Origin: Bittarella massiliensis (ex Durand et al. 2017)
GTDB taxonomy: Bacteria > Bacillota > Clostridia > Oscillospirales > Ruminococcaceae
Assembly (NCBI RefSeq): GCF_017566145.1
Contig: NZ_JABFCL010000003.1
Span: 62,001-126,000, forward strand
Direction of reading: 5' to 3'
Length of the DNA stretch: 64,000 nt
Shown: piece after piece, positions 17,385 to 25,085 of the stretch
Position numbering within the stretch: the stretch's first letter is position 1
Layout of the letters: every line of letters starts with the position of its first letter
The notes under the pieces: model-generated
The model's database searches: none
Seen by the model: only the letters and a program-made list of their open reading frames with translations
Told to the model about the DNA's origin: nothing
Made by a program: the position numbers and the translations under genes

Positions 17385-17681
17385 CTAATATTTCTCTTCT
17401 TCGTCCTCTTCCTCTGCGGAGGTGTCGCCCTCTTCGGCCGAGGTCTCTTCGGCGGCGCAGTCCTCGCAGCAGCAATCCTCGTCCTCTTCGCCGGAGCAGC
17501 AGCCGCACTCGTCGGCATACTCGTCGTCCTCGCCGAACTCATCGGTATAGGCGTCCAGGTATTCGCAGCCGTCGTCGTCGCAGCAGACACAGTGTTTTTT
17601 GAAGAACTTGTATGCCAGGTAAATGACCCCTGCGGCGGAAGCCAGCACCGCCAAGGTCGAGAGCAGCTTACTGAATTTCAT
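17385..17681 (-). CDS. Small membrane-anchored protein with an acidic, cysteine-rich tail
   Basis: A 98-residue protein. An N-terminal membrane anchor (LLSTLAVLASAAGVIYLAY) is followed by KFFKKHCVCC and then an unusual tail made almost only of Asp, Glu and Cys: DECGCCSGEEDEDCCCEDC and so on, about 11 Cys and over 35 acidic residues. No family recognised. The composition suggests metal binding or a highly charged surface, which is inference. ATG 17681 follows GAAAGGGAGGAA. It has its own promoter and terminator and sits between tatD and tRNA-fMet. Confidence 0.7.
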   Translation of the reverse strand: MKFSKLLSTLAVLASAAGVIYLAYKFFKKHCVCCDDDGCEYLDAYTDEFGEDDEYADECGCCSGEEDEDCCCEDCAAEETSAEEGDTSAEEEDEEEKY

Positions 17682-17718
17682 AGTCGTTCCTCCCTTTCAC
17701 CTTCAATAGGTTAAACTC

Positions 17719-17747
17719 ATTATAGTATGTGCAGACCAAAAAAACAA
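17719..17747 (-). promoter_or_regulatory. Promoter of the Cys/acid-rich protein gene
   Basis: Minus strand TTGTTT (17742-17747), 17-base spacer, TATAAT (17719-17724), 38 bases before the start codon. Confidence 0.65.
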
Positions 17748-17768
17748 TACCCGCCTGTGTATAGTTTG

Positions 17769-18539
17769 TTAATTTATACCATAAATTTCGCGCGCGTTTT
17801 TAGCGGAGATGTCACAGACCTCCTGCGGGTCGAGACCCTTGAGCTGGGCGATCACCTCGACGATGTGGGGCAGCATGGCCGAGTCGCAGAGCTGTCCCTC
17901 CAGCACCTTGGGGGGCATATAGGGGGCGTCGGTCTCGATGAGCAGCCGCTCCATGGGGGTGGCGGCCAGCACCTTGAGGGCGGTCTCGTTGTATTCCGGC
18001 CAGGTGATGTCGCCGTTGAAGCTCACGTACATCCCCCAGTCAAGGACCCGGCGCAGCCCCTCCACATTGCCGGAAAAGCGGTGGACGATCCCCGGCAGTT
18101 TGTACTCCTCCAACACCTGGTAGGTGTCCTCGTGGGCCTCCCTGTCGTGGATGATGACCGGCAGCTTCAGCTGCTGCGCCAGGTCCATCTGCCCGCGAAA
18201 GATTTTTTCCTGCAGGTCCCGGGGCTCGTCGAAGAAGTAGTCAAACCCCATCTCCCCCAGGGCCACCACCTTGGGCGAGCGGGCCAGCCGTTCCAGCTGG
18301 TCCAGATAGTCTGCCGGCGTCTCCAGCACCCAGTGGGGGTGCACTCCCACCGAGCCGTAGACAAAGTCGTACCGCTGGGTCAGTTCCACCACCAGCGGGG
18401 CCACCCCCAGGTCGGAACAGCAGTTGAGCACCCACTCGACCCCCTGGTCGGGCAGGCCGGCGAGGATGCGGTGGCGGTCCTCGCCGAACAGGGCGTCTTC
18501 GTAGTGGGCGTGCGAATCAAATAGGTGTTGCAGTTTCAC
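17769..18539 (-). CDS. tatD: TatD family metal-dependent hydrolase/DNase
   Basis: A 256-residue TIM-barrel metallohydrolase. Metal-ligand motifs appear in family order: FDSHAHYED near residue 6, SVGVHPHWV near 62, VALGEMGFDYFF near 90, PVIIHDREAHED near 126, GIVHRFSGN near 148 and LLIETDAPYMPP near 197. TatD enzymes are cytosolic 3'-5' exonucleases or DNases involved in DNA repair and degradation. GTG 18539 is chosen because GAGGAGG lies seven bases upstream; an earlier in-frame start would place the SD inside the gene. A promoter lies about 140 bases upstream. Confidence 0.93.
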   Translation of the reverse strand: MKLQHLFDSHAHYEDALFGEDRHRILAGLPDQGVEWVLNCCSDLGVAPLVVELTQRYDFVYGSVGVHPHWVLETPADYLDQLERLARSPKVVALGEMGFDYFFDEPRDLQEKIFRGQMDLAQQLKLPVIIHDREAHEDTYQVLEEYKLPGIVHRFSGNVEGLRRVLDWGMYVSFNGDITWPEYNETALKVLAATPMERLLIETDAPYMPPKVLEGQLCDSAMLPHIVEVIAQLKGLDPQEVCDISAKNAREIYGIN

Positions 18540-18677
18540 GGGGAAGCCTCCTCTTCCGGGCGGCCAGAATCCTTGGGCCACCCAAAAGCGGCCGGGCAGT
18601 CTGTCCCCAGGGGAACAGCTGCGCCAGCCGCTGGTTTGCTAAAATGCCCCTCTCTAAAAAGGGAAATAGCTGTTTAC

Positions 18678-18706
18678 ACTATATCGGAAAAAGGGATGAG
18701 GCGCAA
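18678..18706 (-). promoter_or_regulatory. Promoter of tatD
   Basis: Minus strand TTGCGC (18701-18706), 17-base spacer, TATAGT (18678-18683). Confidence 0.55.
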
Positions 18707-18800
18707 CCCAAACCGGGCAATTTGCAAATACTCTGGAACTTTTCACAAAAAAAGCGGTTGTCCTTACCGCATTTTCCCCAGGAAAAAGGTTTCCACACCG

Positions 18801-18829
18801 TTGCAAAATCGGGCATGACTTGCTAAAAT
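18801..18829 (+). promoter_or_regulatory. Promoter of the pyrimidine operon
   Basis: TTGCAA (18801-18806), 17-base spacer, TAAAAT (18824-18829). It would leave a leader of about 200 bases before pyrB. Confidence 0.65.
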
Positions 18830-18855
18830 ACAACTCAATATGTGGCGCTCTGCGC

Positions 18856-18908
18856 CGGACAGGAGGGAAAAACAAAACCGGGTTTTGTTCTTCCTTTTCT
18901 TTTGTCCG
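18856..18908 (+). promoter_or_regulatory. Long imperfect hairpin in the pyr leader
   Basis: The arms close with CGGACA / TGTCCG and at the tip pair AACAAAAC with GTTTTGTT around a CGG loop; the middle pairs through G-U wobbles and one mismatch. The 3' arm is almost pure pyrimidine. The position suggests a role in pyrimidine-responsive control, which is inference. Confidence 0.4.
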
Positions 18909-19037
18909 CTGCTTTTCCTTTATAAAGGACGCCCGACAGGAACGCGAGCGGCTGGTGACAGCCGCCTTTGTTGAGACAGGGCCGGTTTTGTTTGCAGAAG
19001 ACCTCCGGCCCTGCCGCTGCGCAGAAAGGAAATGCCC

Positions 19038-20141
19038 ATGCTTGCAGGAAGAAACCTCATCTCCCCGTCCGATTTCTCCCCCCAGGAGCTGGACGAGCTC
19101 TTTGCCCTGGCCGACGACATTGTCAAAGACCCGGCAGCTTACGCCCACGCCTGTGACGGCAAGTTGCTGGCCACCCTCTTTTTTGAGCCCAGCACCCGCA
19201 CCCGCCTCAGCTTTGAGGCGGCCATGCTCCGCCTGGGCGGCCGCGTCTTTGGGGTACAGAGTGCGGCGGCCTCCTCCACCTCCAAGGGGGAGACGGTGGC
19301 CGACACCGCCCGCATGGTCAGCTCCTATGCCGACGCCATCGCCATGCGGCACTTTTTAGAGGGGGCGCCCCGGGCGGCCACCCTTTACGCCGGCATTCCC
19401 GTCATCAACGCCGGGGACGGCGGGCACCAGCACCCGACCCAGACCCTCACCGATCTCTACACCATCCGCACCGCAAAAGGCCGACTGGACCACCTGACCA
19501 TCGGCCTCTGCGGCGATTTGAAGTTTGGCAGAACAGTTCACTCCCTCATCGAGGCCATGTGCCGGTACGAAGGCGTCACCTTCTACTGCATCTCGCCCGA
19601 AGAACTGTCTTTGCCAAACTATATTATTGCCCAAATGGAGGGGGCGGGCGCGGCTTTTCATCAGGTGCGCACCATTGAGGAGTGCATCGGCCAGCTGGAC
19701 GTCCTCTATATGACCCGGGTGCAGGGGGAGCGCTTTGCCGACCGGGCCCAGTACGAGCGGCTGCGCGACTGCTATATCCTCGATGCGGCCAAGATGGCCG
19801 GGGCGGGGGACGACACCATCATTCTGCACCCCCTGCCGCGGGTGAACGAGATCGCCACCGAGGTGGACGCCGACCCCCGCGCCTGGTACTTCAAGCAGGC
19901 CCAGTACGGGATGTTTGCCCGGATGGCCCTTCTCTGCAAGGTGCTGGGGGTCACCGACGGCCGCCCGGTCACCGGGGCGAAAAACCACCTGGAGCCCACC
20001 CGCACCCCAGCGGGGGACCACCCCGGCCACCGCTGCCAAAACCCCAAGTGCGTGGCCTGTGCCGAGCCCACCCAGCCTCCCCGTTTTGTGGAGGCGGGCG
20101 GCCGGCTGCGCTGCTGGTACTGCGACCAACTGGCCGATTGA
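19038..20141 (+). CDS. pyrB: Aspartate carbamoyltransferase with a C-terminal PyrI-like zinc domain
   Basis: A 367-residue protein. Residues 1-310 are a full ATCase catalytic chain (carbamoyl phosphate plus aspartate to carbamoyl aspartate): [21 protein letters not shown] (shown in part: FEPSTRTR, residues about 48-55), the [13 protein letters not shown] loop as [11 protein letters not shown] near 75, [12 protein letters not shown] near 135, and [16 protein letters not shown] near 255. The extra tail, residues about 325-365, reads [12 protein letters not shown] ... LRCWYCDQ, the C-x4-C ... C-x2-C zinc pattern of the PyrI regulatory chain, but the PyrI nucleotide-binding domain is absent. Start 19038 fits the AGAAAGG SD better than the ATG six bases upstream. 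First gene of the pyr operon. Confidence 0.94.
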   Translation: MLAGRNLISPSDFSPQELDELFALADDIVKDPAAYAHACDGKLLATLFFEPSTRTRLSFEAAMLRLGGRVFGVQSAAASSTSKGETVADTARMVSSYADAIAMRHFLEGAPRAATLYAGIPVINAGDGGHQHPTQTLTDLYTIRTAKGRLDHLTIGLCGDLKFGRTVHSLIEAMCRYEGVTFYCISPEELSLPNYIIAQMEGAGAAFHQVRTIEECIGQLDVLYMTRVQGERFADRAQYERLRDCYILDAAKMAGAGDDTIILHPLPRVNEIATEVDADPRAWYFKQAQYGMFARMALLCKVLGVTDGRPVTGAKNHLEPTRTPAGDHPGHRCQNPKCVACAEPTQPPRFVEAGGRLRCWYCDQLAD

Positions 20142-20155
20142 GAGAGGAGAGACCG

Positions 20156-21352
20156 ATGGACCTGCTGGTGAAAAATGGCGTTCTCTGCGACGCAAACGGG
20201 CGGCTGCGCGCCGACCTCTACATCCGCGACGGCCTGATCGAGGCCGTCGGCCGGGAGCTGGCTGTCCCCGCCGGTTGCCCGGTGCTGGACGCGGGGGGAA
20301 AGACGGTGCTGCCCGCCTTTGTAGACCTGCACTGCCACTTCCGCGACCCGGGCTACACCCAGAAGGAGGACATCACCACCGGCAGCCAGGCCGCCGCCGC
20401 CGGTGGCTACACCGCCGTCAACTGTATGGCCAACACCGACCCGGTCTGTTCCTCCATGGAGGGGGTCCGCTACGCGGTGGAGCGGGCCCAGGCTGTCGGA
20501 CTGGTGGATCTGCACCAGTGTGTCAGCGTCACCGAGGGCTTTGACGGCGAGACCACCGAGCACCTGAAAGCCCTCACCGATGAGGTGCGCTGCATCAGCG
20601 AGGACGGCCGGGGGGTGGCCCGCGCCGCGGTGATGGAGCGGGCCATGCGCATTGCCCGGGAAAGGGGGATGGCCGTCCTCTCCCACGCCGAGGAGATGGA
20701 GATATCCCCCTACGACTACCGGCTGGCAGAGAACCTGGCCACCGTGCGGGACATCGCCCTCGCCGCCCACACCGGCGCCCACCTGCACCTGTGCCACGTC
20801 AGCACCCGGGAGGCCATGGCCGCCATCGCCGCCGCCAAGGATGCGGGGGTTCGGGTGACCTGCGAGGTGGCCCCTCACCACCTCTTTTTCAAGGACAGCG
20901 GCTACCGGGTCAATCCCCCCATCCGCCAGGGGGCCGATGTGGAAGCCCTCATCCAGGCCTGCCTGAGGGGGGAGGTGGACGCCATCGCCACCGACCACGC
21001 CCCCCACACCGCAGCGGACAAGGCCGCCGGCGCGCCGGGGATGGTGGGGCTGGAGACCGCCTTTTCGGTCTGCCACACCGTCCTCTGCCGGGAAAATGGG
21101 CTGCCGCTGGAGGCGCTCTCCCGGATGATGAGCCAAGCCCCCGCCCGGCTGCTGGGGATGAACAAGGGCCTGCTGCGCCCCGGCTTTGACGGGGATGTGG
21201 TCCTGGTGGACGAGTCGGCCGCCTATCGGGTCGACGCGGCCAGGCTGCACAGCAAATCCCAAAACACCCCCTTTGACGGCAAGACCTTTACCGGCCGGGT
21301 GGAGTGCACCGTCAAGGGGGGGAGGATCACCTACACCCGGGACGGGGAATGA
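20156..21352 (+). CDS. pyrC: Dihydroorotase
   Basis: A 398-residue class I dihydroorotase, cyclising carbamoyl aspartate to dihydroorotate. Metal ligands are visible: DLHCHFRDPGYTQKED near residue 58 (HxH plus the Arg that binds substrate), LSHAEEME near 176, HLCHVSTREAM near 217, and the catalytic Asp in AIATDHAPHT near 300. The carboxylated-Lys position of this class is in GYTQKEDI or nearby, as in other members. ATG 20156 is 14 bases after the pyrB stop, with AGAGAGGAGA. Part of pyrBCFKD-carAB. Confidence 0.96.
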   Translation: MDLLVKNGVLCDANGRLRADLYIRDGLIEAVGRELAVPAGCPVLDAGGKTVLPAFVDLHCHFRDPGYTQKEDITTGSQAAAAGGYTAVNCMANTDPVCSSMEGVRYAVERAQAVGLVDLHQCVSVTEGFDGETTEHLKALTDEVRCISEDGRGVARAAVMERAMRIARERGMAVLSHAEEMEISPYDYRLAENLATVRDIALAAHTGAHLHLCHVSTREAMAAIAAAKDAGVRVTCEVAPHHLFFKDSGYRVNPPIRQGADVEALIQACLRGEVDAIATDHAPHTAADKAAGAPGMVGLETAFSVCHTVLCRENGLPLEALSRMMSQAPARLLGMNKGLLRPGFDGDVVLVDESAAYRVDAARLHSKSQNTPFDGKTFTGRVECTVKGGRITYTRDGE

Positions 21353-21409
21353 CAGATTGGAATAAACAGATAAAATACAACGAACCGTAAAACAAAGGAG
21401 GAACCTGCT

Positions 21410-22288
21410 GTGAACATCTGTATCGCCGACAAACTGTATGAATCGGTGGCGGCCCGCGGCCCCATCTGCGTCGGGCTGGACACCGACATCTCCTATGTGC
21501 CCCAGTGGCTGGCTGCAAAGTACCAGACCCCGGGGGAGGCGGTCTTTGCCTTCAACCGGCAGATCATCGACGCCACCGCCGATGTGGCGGGCTGCTTCAA
21601 GGTGCAGATCGCCTACTATGAGTCCCTGGGCCTTGACGGGCTGCGCGCCTACAAGGACACCCTGGCCTACCTGCGGGAGCGGGAGCTGATCGCCATTGCT
21701 GACATCAAGCGGGGCGACATCGCCAAGACCGCCGAGATGTACGCCATGGCCCACTTCACCGGCGACTTTGAGGCCGACTTTGTCACCCTTAGCCCCTACA
21801 TGGGGCTCGACAGCGTCACCCCCTACCTCCCCTATGTGGAGCAAAGCGGCAAGGGCCTCTTCATCCTGGTGCGCACCTCCAACCCCGGTCGGGAGGACTT
21901 TCAGTACCTGCCCAGCGAGGGGGAGCCCCTCTACGACATCGTCGGCAGAAAGGTGCAGGAGCTGGGCAAGCCCTACATCGGCACCTATGGCTACTCCCCG
22001 GTGGGGGCGGTCATCGGCGGCACCTCCTCCCTGGAGGCGGAGACCATCCGCGCCGCCCTGGACTCCACCTTCTTCCTGATCCCCGGCTACGGCGCCCAGG
22101 GCGGCAAGGCCGAGGACATTGCCCGCTACCTCTGCAGGGGCAACGGCGGGGTGGTCAACTCCTCCCGCGGGGTGCTGCTGGCCTACAAGAAGGACGGGGA
22201 TGAAAAACAGTTTGCCGAGGCCTCCCGCAAAGAGGTCCTACGCGCCAGAGAGGAGATCGCCAGTGCCTGCAGCGTATACGGTAAATAA
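21410..22288 (+). CDS. pyrF: Orotidine 5'-phosphate decarboxylase (long type)
   Basis: A 292-residue decarboxylase that forms UMP from OMP. This is the longer PyrF branch found in actinobacteria and many clostridia. Visible are PICVGLDTDISYVP near residue 17, FKVQIAYYESLG near 63, the catalytic charged cluster ADIKRGDIAKTAEMY near 97 (D-x-K-x-x-D), LSPYMGLDSVTPYL near 125, and the phosphate-binding end FLIPGYGAQGGKAED near 222. GTG 21410 follows AAAGGAGG. The 3' end overlaps pyrK by 26 bases. Confidence 0.95.
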   Translation: MNICIADKLYESVAARGPICVGLDTDISYVPQWLAAKYQTPGEAVFAFNRQIIDATADVAGCFKVQIAYYESLGLDGLRAYKDTLAYLRERELIAIADIKRGDIAKTAEMYAMAHFTGDFEADFVTLSPYMGLDSVTPYLPYVEQSGKGLFILVRTSNPGREDFQYLPSEGEPLYDIVGRKVQELGKPYIGTYGYSPVGAVIGGTSSLEAETIRAALDSTFFLIPGYGAQGGKAEDIARYLCRGNGGVVNSSRGVLLAYKKDGDEKQFAEASRKEVLRAREEIASACSVYGK

Positions 22289-23006
22289 AATTCTGCAAAA
22301 TGACCGGGTGACCGAGACGGTCTACAAGATGAGAGTCGACCTGGGGGGCGCCCCTCAGCCGGCTCCCGGCCAGTTTTACATGGTCCGCGGCTGGGAGGGG
22401 AACGACCCCCTCCTCTCCCGCCCCATCAGCGTCAACGACGCCGATGAGGGAACAGTCACCTTCCTCTACGAGGTGCGGGGGCGGGGCACCCGTCTCCTCT
22501 CCCAGCTGCCGGCGGGGGGACAGGTCTCTCTGTTGGGCCCCACCGGCACCGGCTTCCCGGTGGGCGAGGTCAGCGGCCGGGTGGCGGTGGTCACCGGCGG
22601 CATCGGCCTGGCCCCCATGGTCTACACCGCCAAATCCCTGCAAAACTGCCAGGTGGACTTCTTCTGCGGCTTTCGCGACCGGAGCTACGAGCTGGAGAGC
22701 TTGCAGGGCGCGGTGCGGCGGGTGGCGGTGGCCACCGACAGCGGCCGCGAGGGGCAAAAGGGCTTTGTCACCGACCTCTTCTCGGTGGCCGACTACGACT
22801 GGGTGCTGACCTGCGGTCCCCAGGTGATGATGGAAAAATTGGGCCGGGCCTGCCTGGACGCCGGGGTCCGCTGTCTGCTCTCCCTGGAGCGGCACATGGC
22901 CTGCGGGGTGGGCGCCTGCCTGGGCTGCACCTGCAAGACCGCCCACGGGGCGAAGTGCGTCTGCAAAGAGGGCCCGGTCTTTCGGGCCGAGGAGGTGATC
23001 CTGTGA
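22263..23006 (+). CDS. pyrK: Dihydroorotate dehydrogenase B, electron transfer subunit
   Basis: A 247-residue iron-sulfur flavoprotein that passes electrons from PyrD to NAD. The FAD site is PLLSRPISVND near residue 44; NAD-side motifs are VVTGGIGLAPMV near 108 and VLTCGPQVMMEKL near 180. The [2Fe-2S] ligands are in HMACGVGACLGCTCK ... AKCVCKEGPVF near 210 (C-x4-C-x2-C and a later Cys). GTG 22263 lies inside the end of pyrF, seven bases after GAGAGGAG, implying coupling. Its stop overlaps the pyrD start. The pair defines a class 1B, NAD-linked enzyme suited to an anaerobe. Confidence 0.95.
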   Translation: MPAAYTVNKILQNDRVTETVYKMRVDLGGAPQPAPGQFYMVRGWEGNDPLLSRPISVNDADEGTVTFLYEVRGRGTRLLSQLPAGGQVSLLGPTGTGFPVGEVSGRVAVVTGGIGLAPMVYTAKSLQNCQVDFFCGFRDRSYELESLQGAVRRVAVATDSGREGQKGFVTDLFSVADYDWVLTCGPQVMMEKLGRACLDAGVRCLLSLERHMACGVGACLGCTCKTAHGAKCVCKEGPVFRAEEVIL

Positions 23007-23917
23007 GCGATCTGCGAACCGACCTCTGCGGGGTGGAGCTGAAAAACCCGGTCATCGCCGCCTCGGGCACCTTTGGCTTTGGGCAGGAGTTCGCCCCCTT
23101 CTTCGATGTGGGCCGGCTGGGGGGCATCTCCTCCAAAGGGCTCACCATGGGGGGCAAGTACGGCAACGAGGGGCAGCGCATCTGCGAGACGCCCAGCGGG
23201 CTCATCAACTCCATCGGCCTGCAAAACCCCGGGGTCGAGGCCTTTCTGCGGGACGACCTCCCCTTCATGCGCCGCTGCGGGGCCGCGGTCATCGCCAACT
23301 TGGGGGGCAGCGACCTGCAGAGCTATCTGGACGGGGCCGCCCTCTTGAGCGAGGCGGACATCGACATCCTCGAACTCAACATCTCCTGTCCCAACGTCAA
23401 GGCGGGGGGGATGGCCTTCGGCATCCAGTGCCAGTCGGCCCACCAGGTGGTGTCGGCGGTGCGCAAGGTCTGCAAAAAGCCGCTGATGGTCAAACTCTCC
23501 CCCAACGCCGAGAACATCGTCGAGATGGCCCGGGCCTGCGAGGCCGCCGGGGCCGACGCCCTGAGCCTGGTCAACACCTTCCAGGCCATGGCCATCGACG
23601 TGGAGCGGCGGCAGCCGGTCTTTGCAAATCTCTTTGCCGGCCTCTCCGGCCCGGCCATCCGCCCCATTGCCCTGCGGATGGTATATCAGGTCTGCGGGGC
23701 GGTCAAAATCCCGGTGGTGGGGCTGGGGGGGATCGCCTCTGCCAGCGACGCCCTGGAATTTTTGTTGGCCGGGGCCACCGCCGTGCAGGTGGGGACCGCC
23801 AACTTCGTCAAACCCGACATCTGCCTGGACATCATCGACGGCATCGAGCGGTACCTGGAGCGCCACGGATTTGCCGCCGTGGGCGAGATCCGCGGCCTGG
23901 CCCGCACCGATCGGTAA
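23003..23917 (+). CDS. pyrD: Dihydroorotate dehydrogenase B, catalytic subunit
   Basis: A 304-residue class 1B dihydroorotate dehydrogenase. FMN and substrate motifs include NPVIAASGTFGFGQEF near residue 15, SKGLTM near 44, NSIGLQNPGVEAF near 65, the catalytic cysteine in ELNISCPNV near 125, and the phosphate-binding VGLGGIASASDALEFL near 238. The GTG start overlaps the pyrK TGA by three bases, after GAGGAGG, giving the stoichiometric PyrD2-PyrK2 complex by coupled translation. It works with PyrK to reduce NAD while making orotate. Confidence 0.96.
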   Translation: MSDLRTDLCGVELKNPVIAASGTFGFGQEFAPFFDVGRLGGISSKGLTMGGKYGNEGQRICETPSGLINSIGLQNPGVEAFLRDDLPFMRRCGAAVIANLGGSDLQSYLDGAALLSEADIDILELNISCPNVKAGGMAFGIQCQSAHQVVSAVRKVCKKPLMVKLSPNAENIVEMARACEAAGADALSLVNTFQAMAIDVERRQPVFANLFAGLSGPAIRPIALRMVYQVCGAVKIPVVGLGGIASASDALEFLLAGATAVQVGTANFVKPDICLDIIDGIERYLERHGFAAVGEIRGLARTDR

Positions 23918-23963
23918 TATACAAATAAGAATACTAACACCGCTTTATACAGGGAGGCATCAC

Positions 23964-25082
23964 ATGCAACAGAATGAAACCAAGAGAGCCTGGCTGGTCC
24001 TGCAGGACGGTTCGGTCTACCCCGGCGTCTCCTTTGGGGCCGAGGGGACCGCGGTGGGGGAAACGGTCTTCAACACCGGTATGACCGGCTATCAGGAGGT
24101 GCTCACCGACCCCTCTTACTACGGGCAGATCGTCGCCCAGACCTATCCCCTCATCGGCAACTACGGCATCAACAACGACGACATGGAGTCGGGCCGCAGC
24201 TGGGTCAAGGGCTACATTGTCAGCGAGTGGTGCGAGACCCCCTCCAACTTTCGGGTGGCCATGGACCTGGACACCTTTCTCAAATCGCAAAACGTCATCG
24301 CCATCGCCGGCATCGACACCCGCGCCCTCACCAAAAAACTGCGGGAGTCCGGGGTGATGAACGGGGCCATCACCACCGTGTACGACGAGTCGAAGAAGGA
24401 GGCCCTCCTCGAGCAAATTCGCGCTTACACCATTGCCGACGCGGTGGCCGCCGTCTCCTGCACCGCGCCCGCCTCTTTCCCCAAGGCCGAGGGGAGCGAG
24501 GGGGACTACCATGTGGTCCTCTGCGACTACGGCTACAAGCGCAACATCGTGCGCTCCCTGCAAAACCGGGGCTGCCGCGTGACCGTGGTGCCCGGCCACA
24601 CCCCGGCCGAGGAGATACTGGCCCTGCGGCCCGACGGCATCATGCTTTCAAACGGCCCCGGCGACCCGGCGGAAAACACCGCCATCATCGCCGAGATCGC
24701 CAAGCTGCTGCCCTCGGGGGTGCCCATCTTCGGCATCTGCCTGGGCCACCAGCTCACCGCCCTGGCCACCGGCGCCGCCACCTGCAAGCTGAAATACGGC
24801 CACCGCGGCTCCAACCAGCCGGTCAAGGACCGAGACCTGGACCGCACCTTCATCACCTCCCAAAACCACGGCTACGCCGTGGAGGGGGACAGCTTTGACA
24901 CCAACCTGGGGCGCATCAGCCACGTCAACGCCAACGACGACACGGTGGAGGGCATTCGCTACGAGCGCTACAACTGCTTCACCGTGCAGTTTCACCCCGA
25001 GGCCAGCGCCGGCCCCAAGGACACCGCCTATCTCTTCGACGAATTCATCGACCGCATCAAAGACGCGAAAGGGGACAGATAA
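23964..25082 (+). CDS. carA: Carbamoyl-phosphate synthase small (glutaminase) subunit
   Basis: A 372-residue subunit that hydrolyses glutamine and channels ammonia to CarB. The N-terminal domain (GETVFNTGMTGYQEVLTDPSY, given in part: FNTGMTGYQEVLTDP) and IAGIDTRALTKKLR are characteristic. The class I amidotransferase domain has the nucleophile in IFGICLGHQLTALA near residue 255 and the His-Glu pair in VQFHPEASAGP near 340; LSNGPGDPAEN near 228 is the oxyanion region. ATG 23964 follows AGGGAGG. The carB start is three bases after the stop. Confidence 0.97.
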   Translation: MQQNETKRAWLVLQDGSVYPGVSFGAEGTAVGETVFNTGMTGYQEVLTDPSYYGQIVAQTYPLIGNYGINNDDMESGRSWVKGYIVSEWCETPSNFRVAMDLDTFLKSQNVIAIAGIDTRALTKKLRESGVMNGAITTVYDESKKEALLEQIRAYTIADAVAAVSCTAPASFPKAEGSEGDYHVVLCDYGYKRNIVRSLQNRGCRVTVVPGHTPAEEILALRPDGIMLSNGPGDPAENTAIIAEIAKLLPSGVPIFGICLGHQLTALATGAATCKLKYGHRGSNQPVKDRDLDRTFITSQNHGYAVEGDSFDTNLGRISHVNANDDTVEGIRYERYNCFTVQFHPEASAGPKDTAYLFDEFIDRIKDAKGDR

Positions 25083-25085
25083 GCC

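Larger units (their letters stand above)
18540..19037. other. Divergent control region tatD / pyr operon
   Basis: A 498-bp region without a convincing long gene. It holds the tatD promoter (minus), the pyr promoter at 18801-18829 (plus), and a pyr leader of about 200 bases with a long hairpin (18856-18908) and a second stem CAGGGCCGG / CCGGCCCTG (18977-19013) just before the pyrB SD. I looked for a PyrR-binding loop and an intrinsic attenuator in front of pyrB and found neither. Confidence 0.5.

Noticed and set aside
18820..19359. 179-codon plus-strand frame overlapping the start of pyrB
   Set aside because: Out of frame with pyrB, becomes Ser/Pro/Arg-rich inside it, and has no SD.
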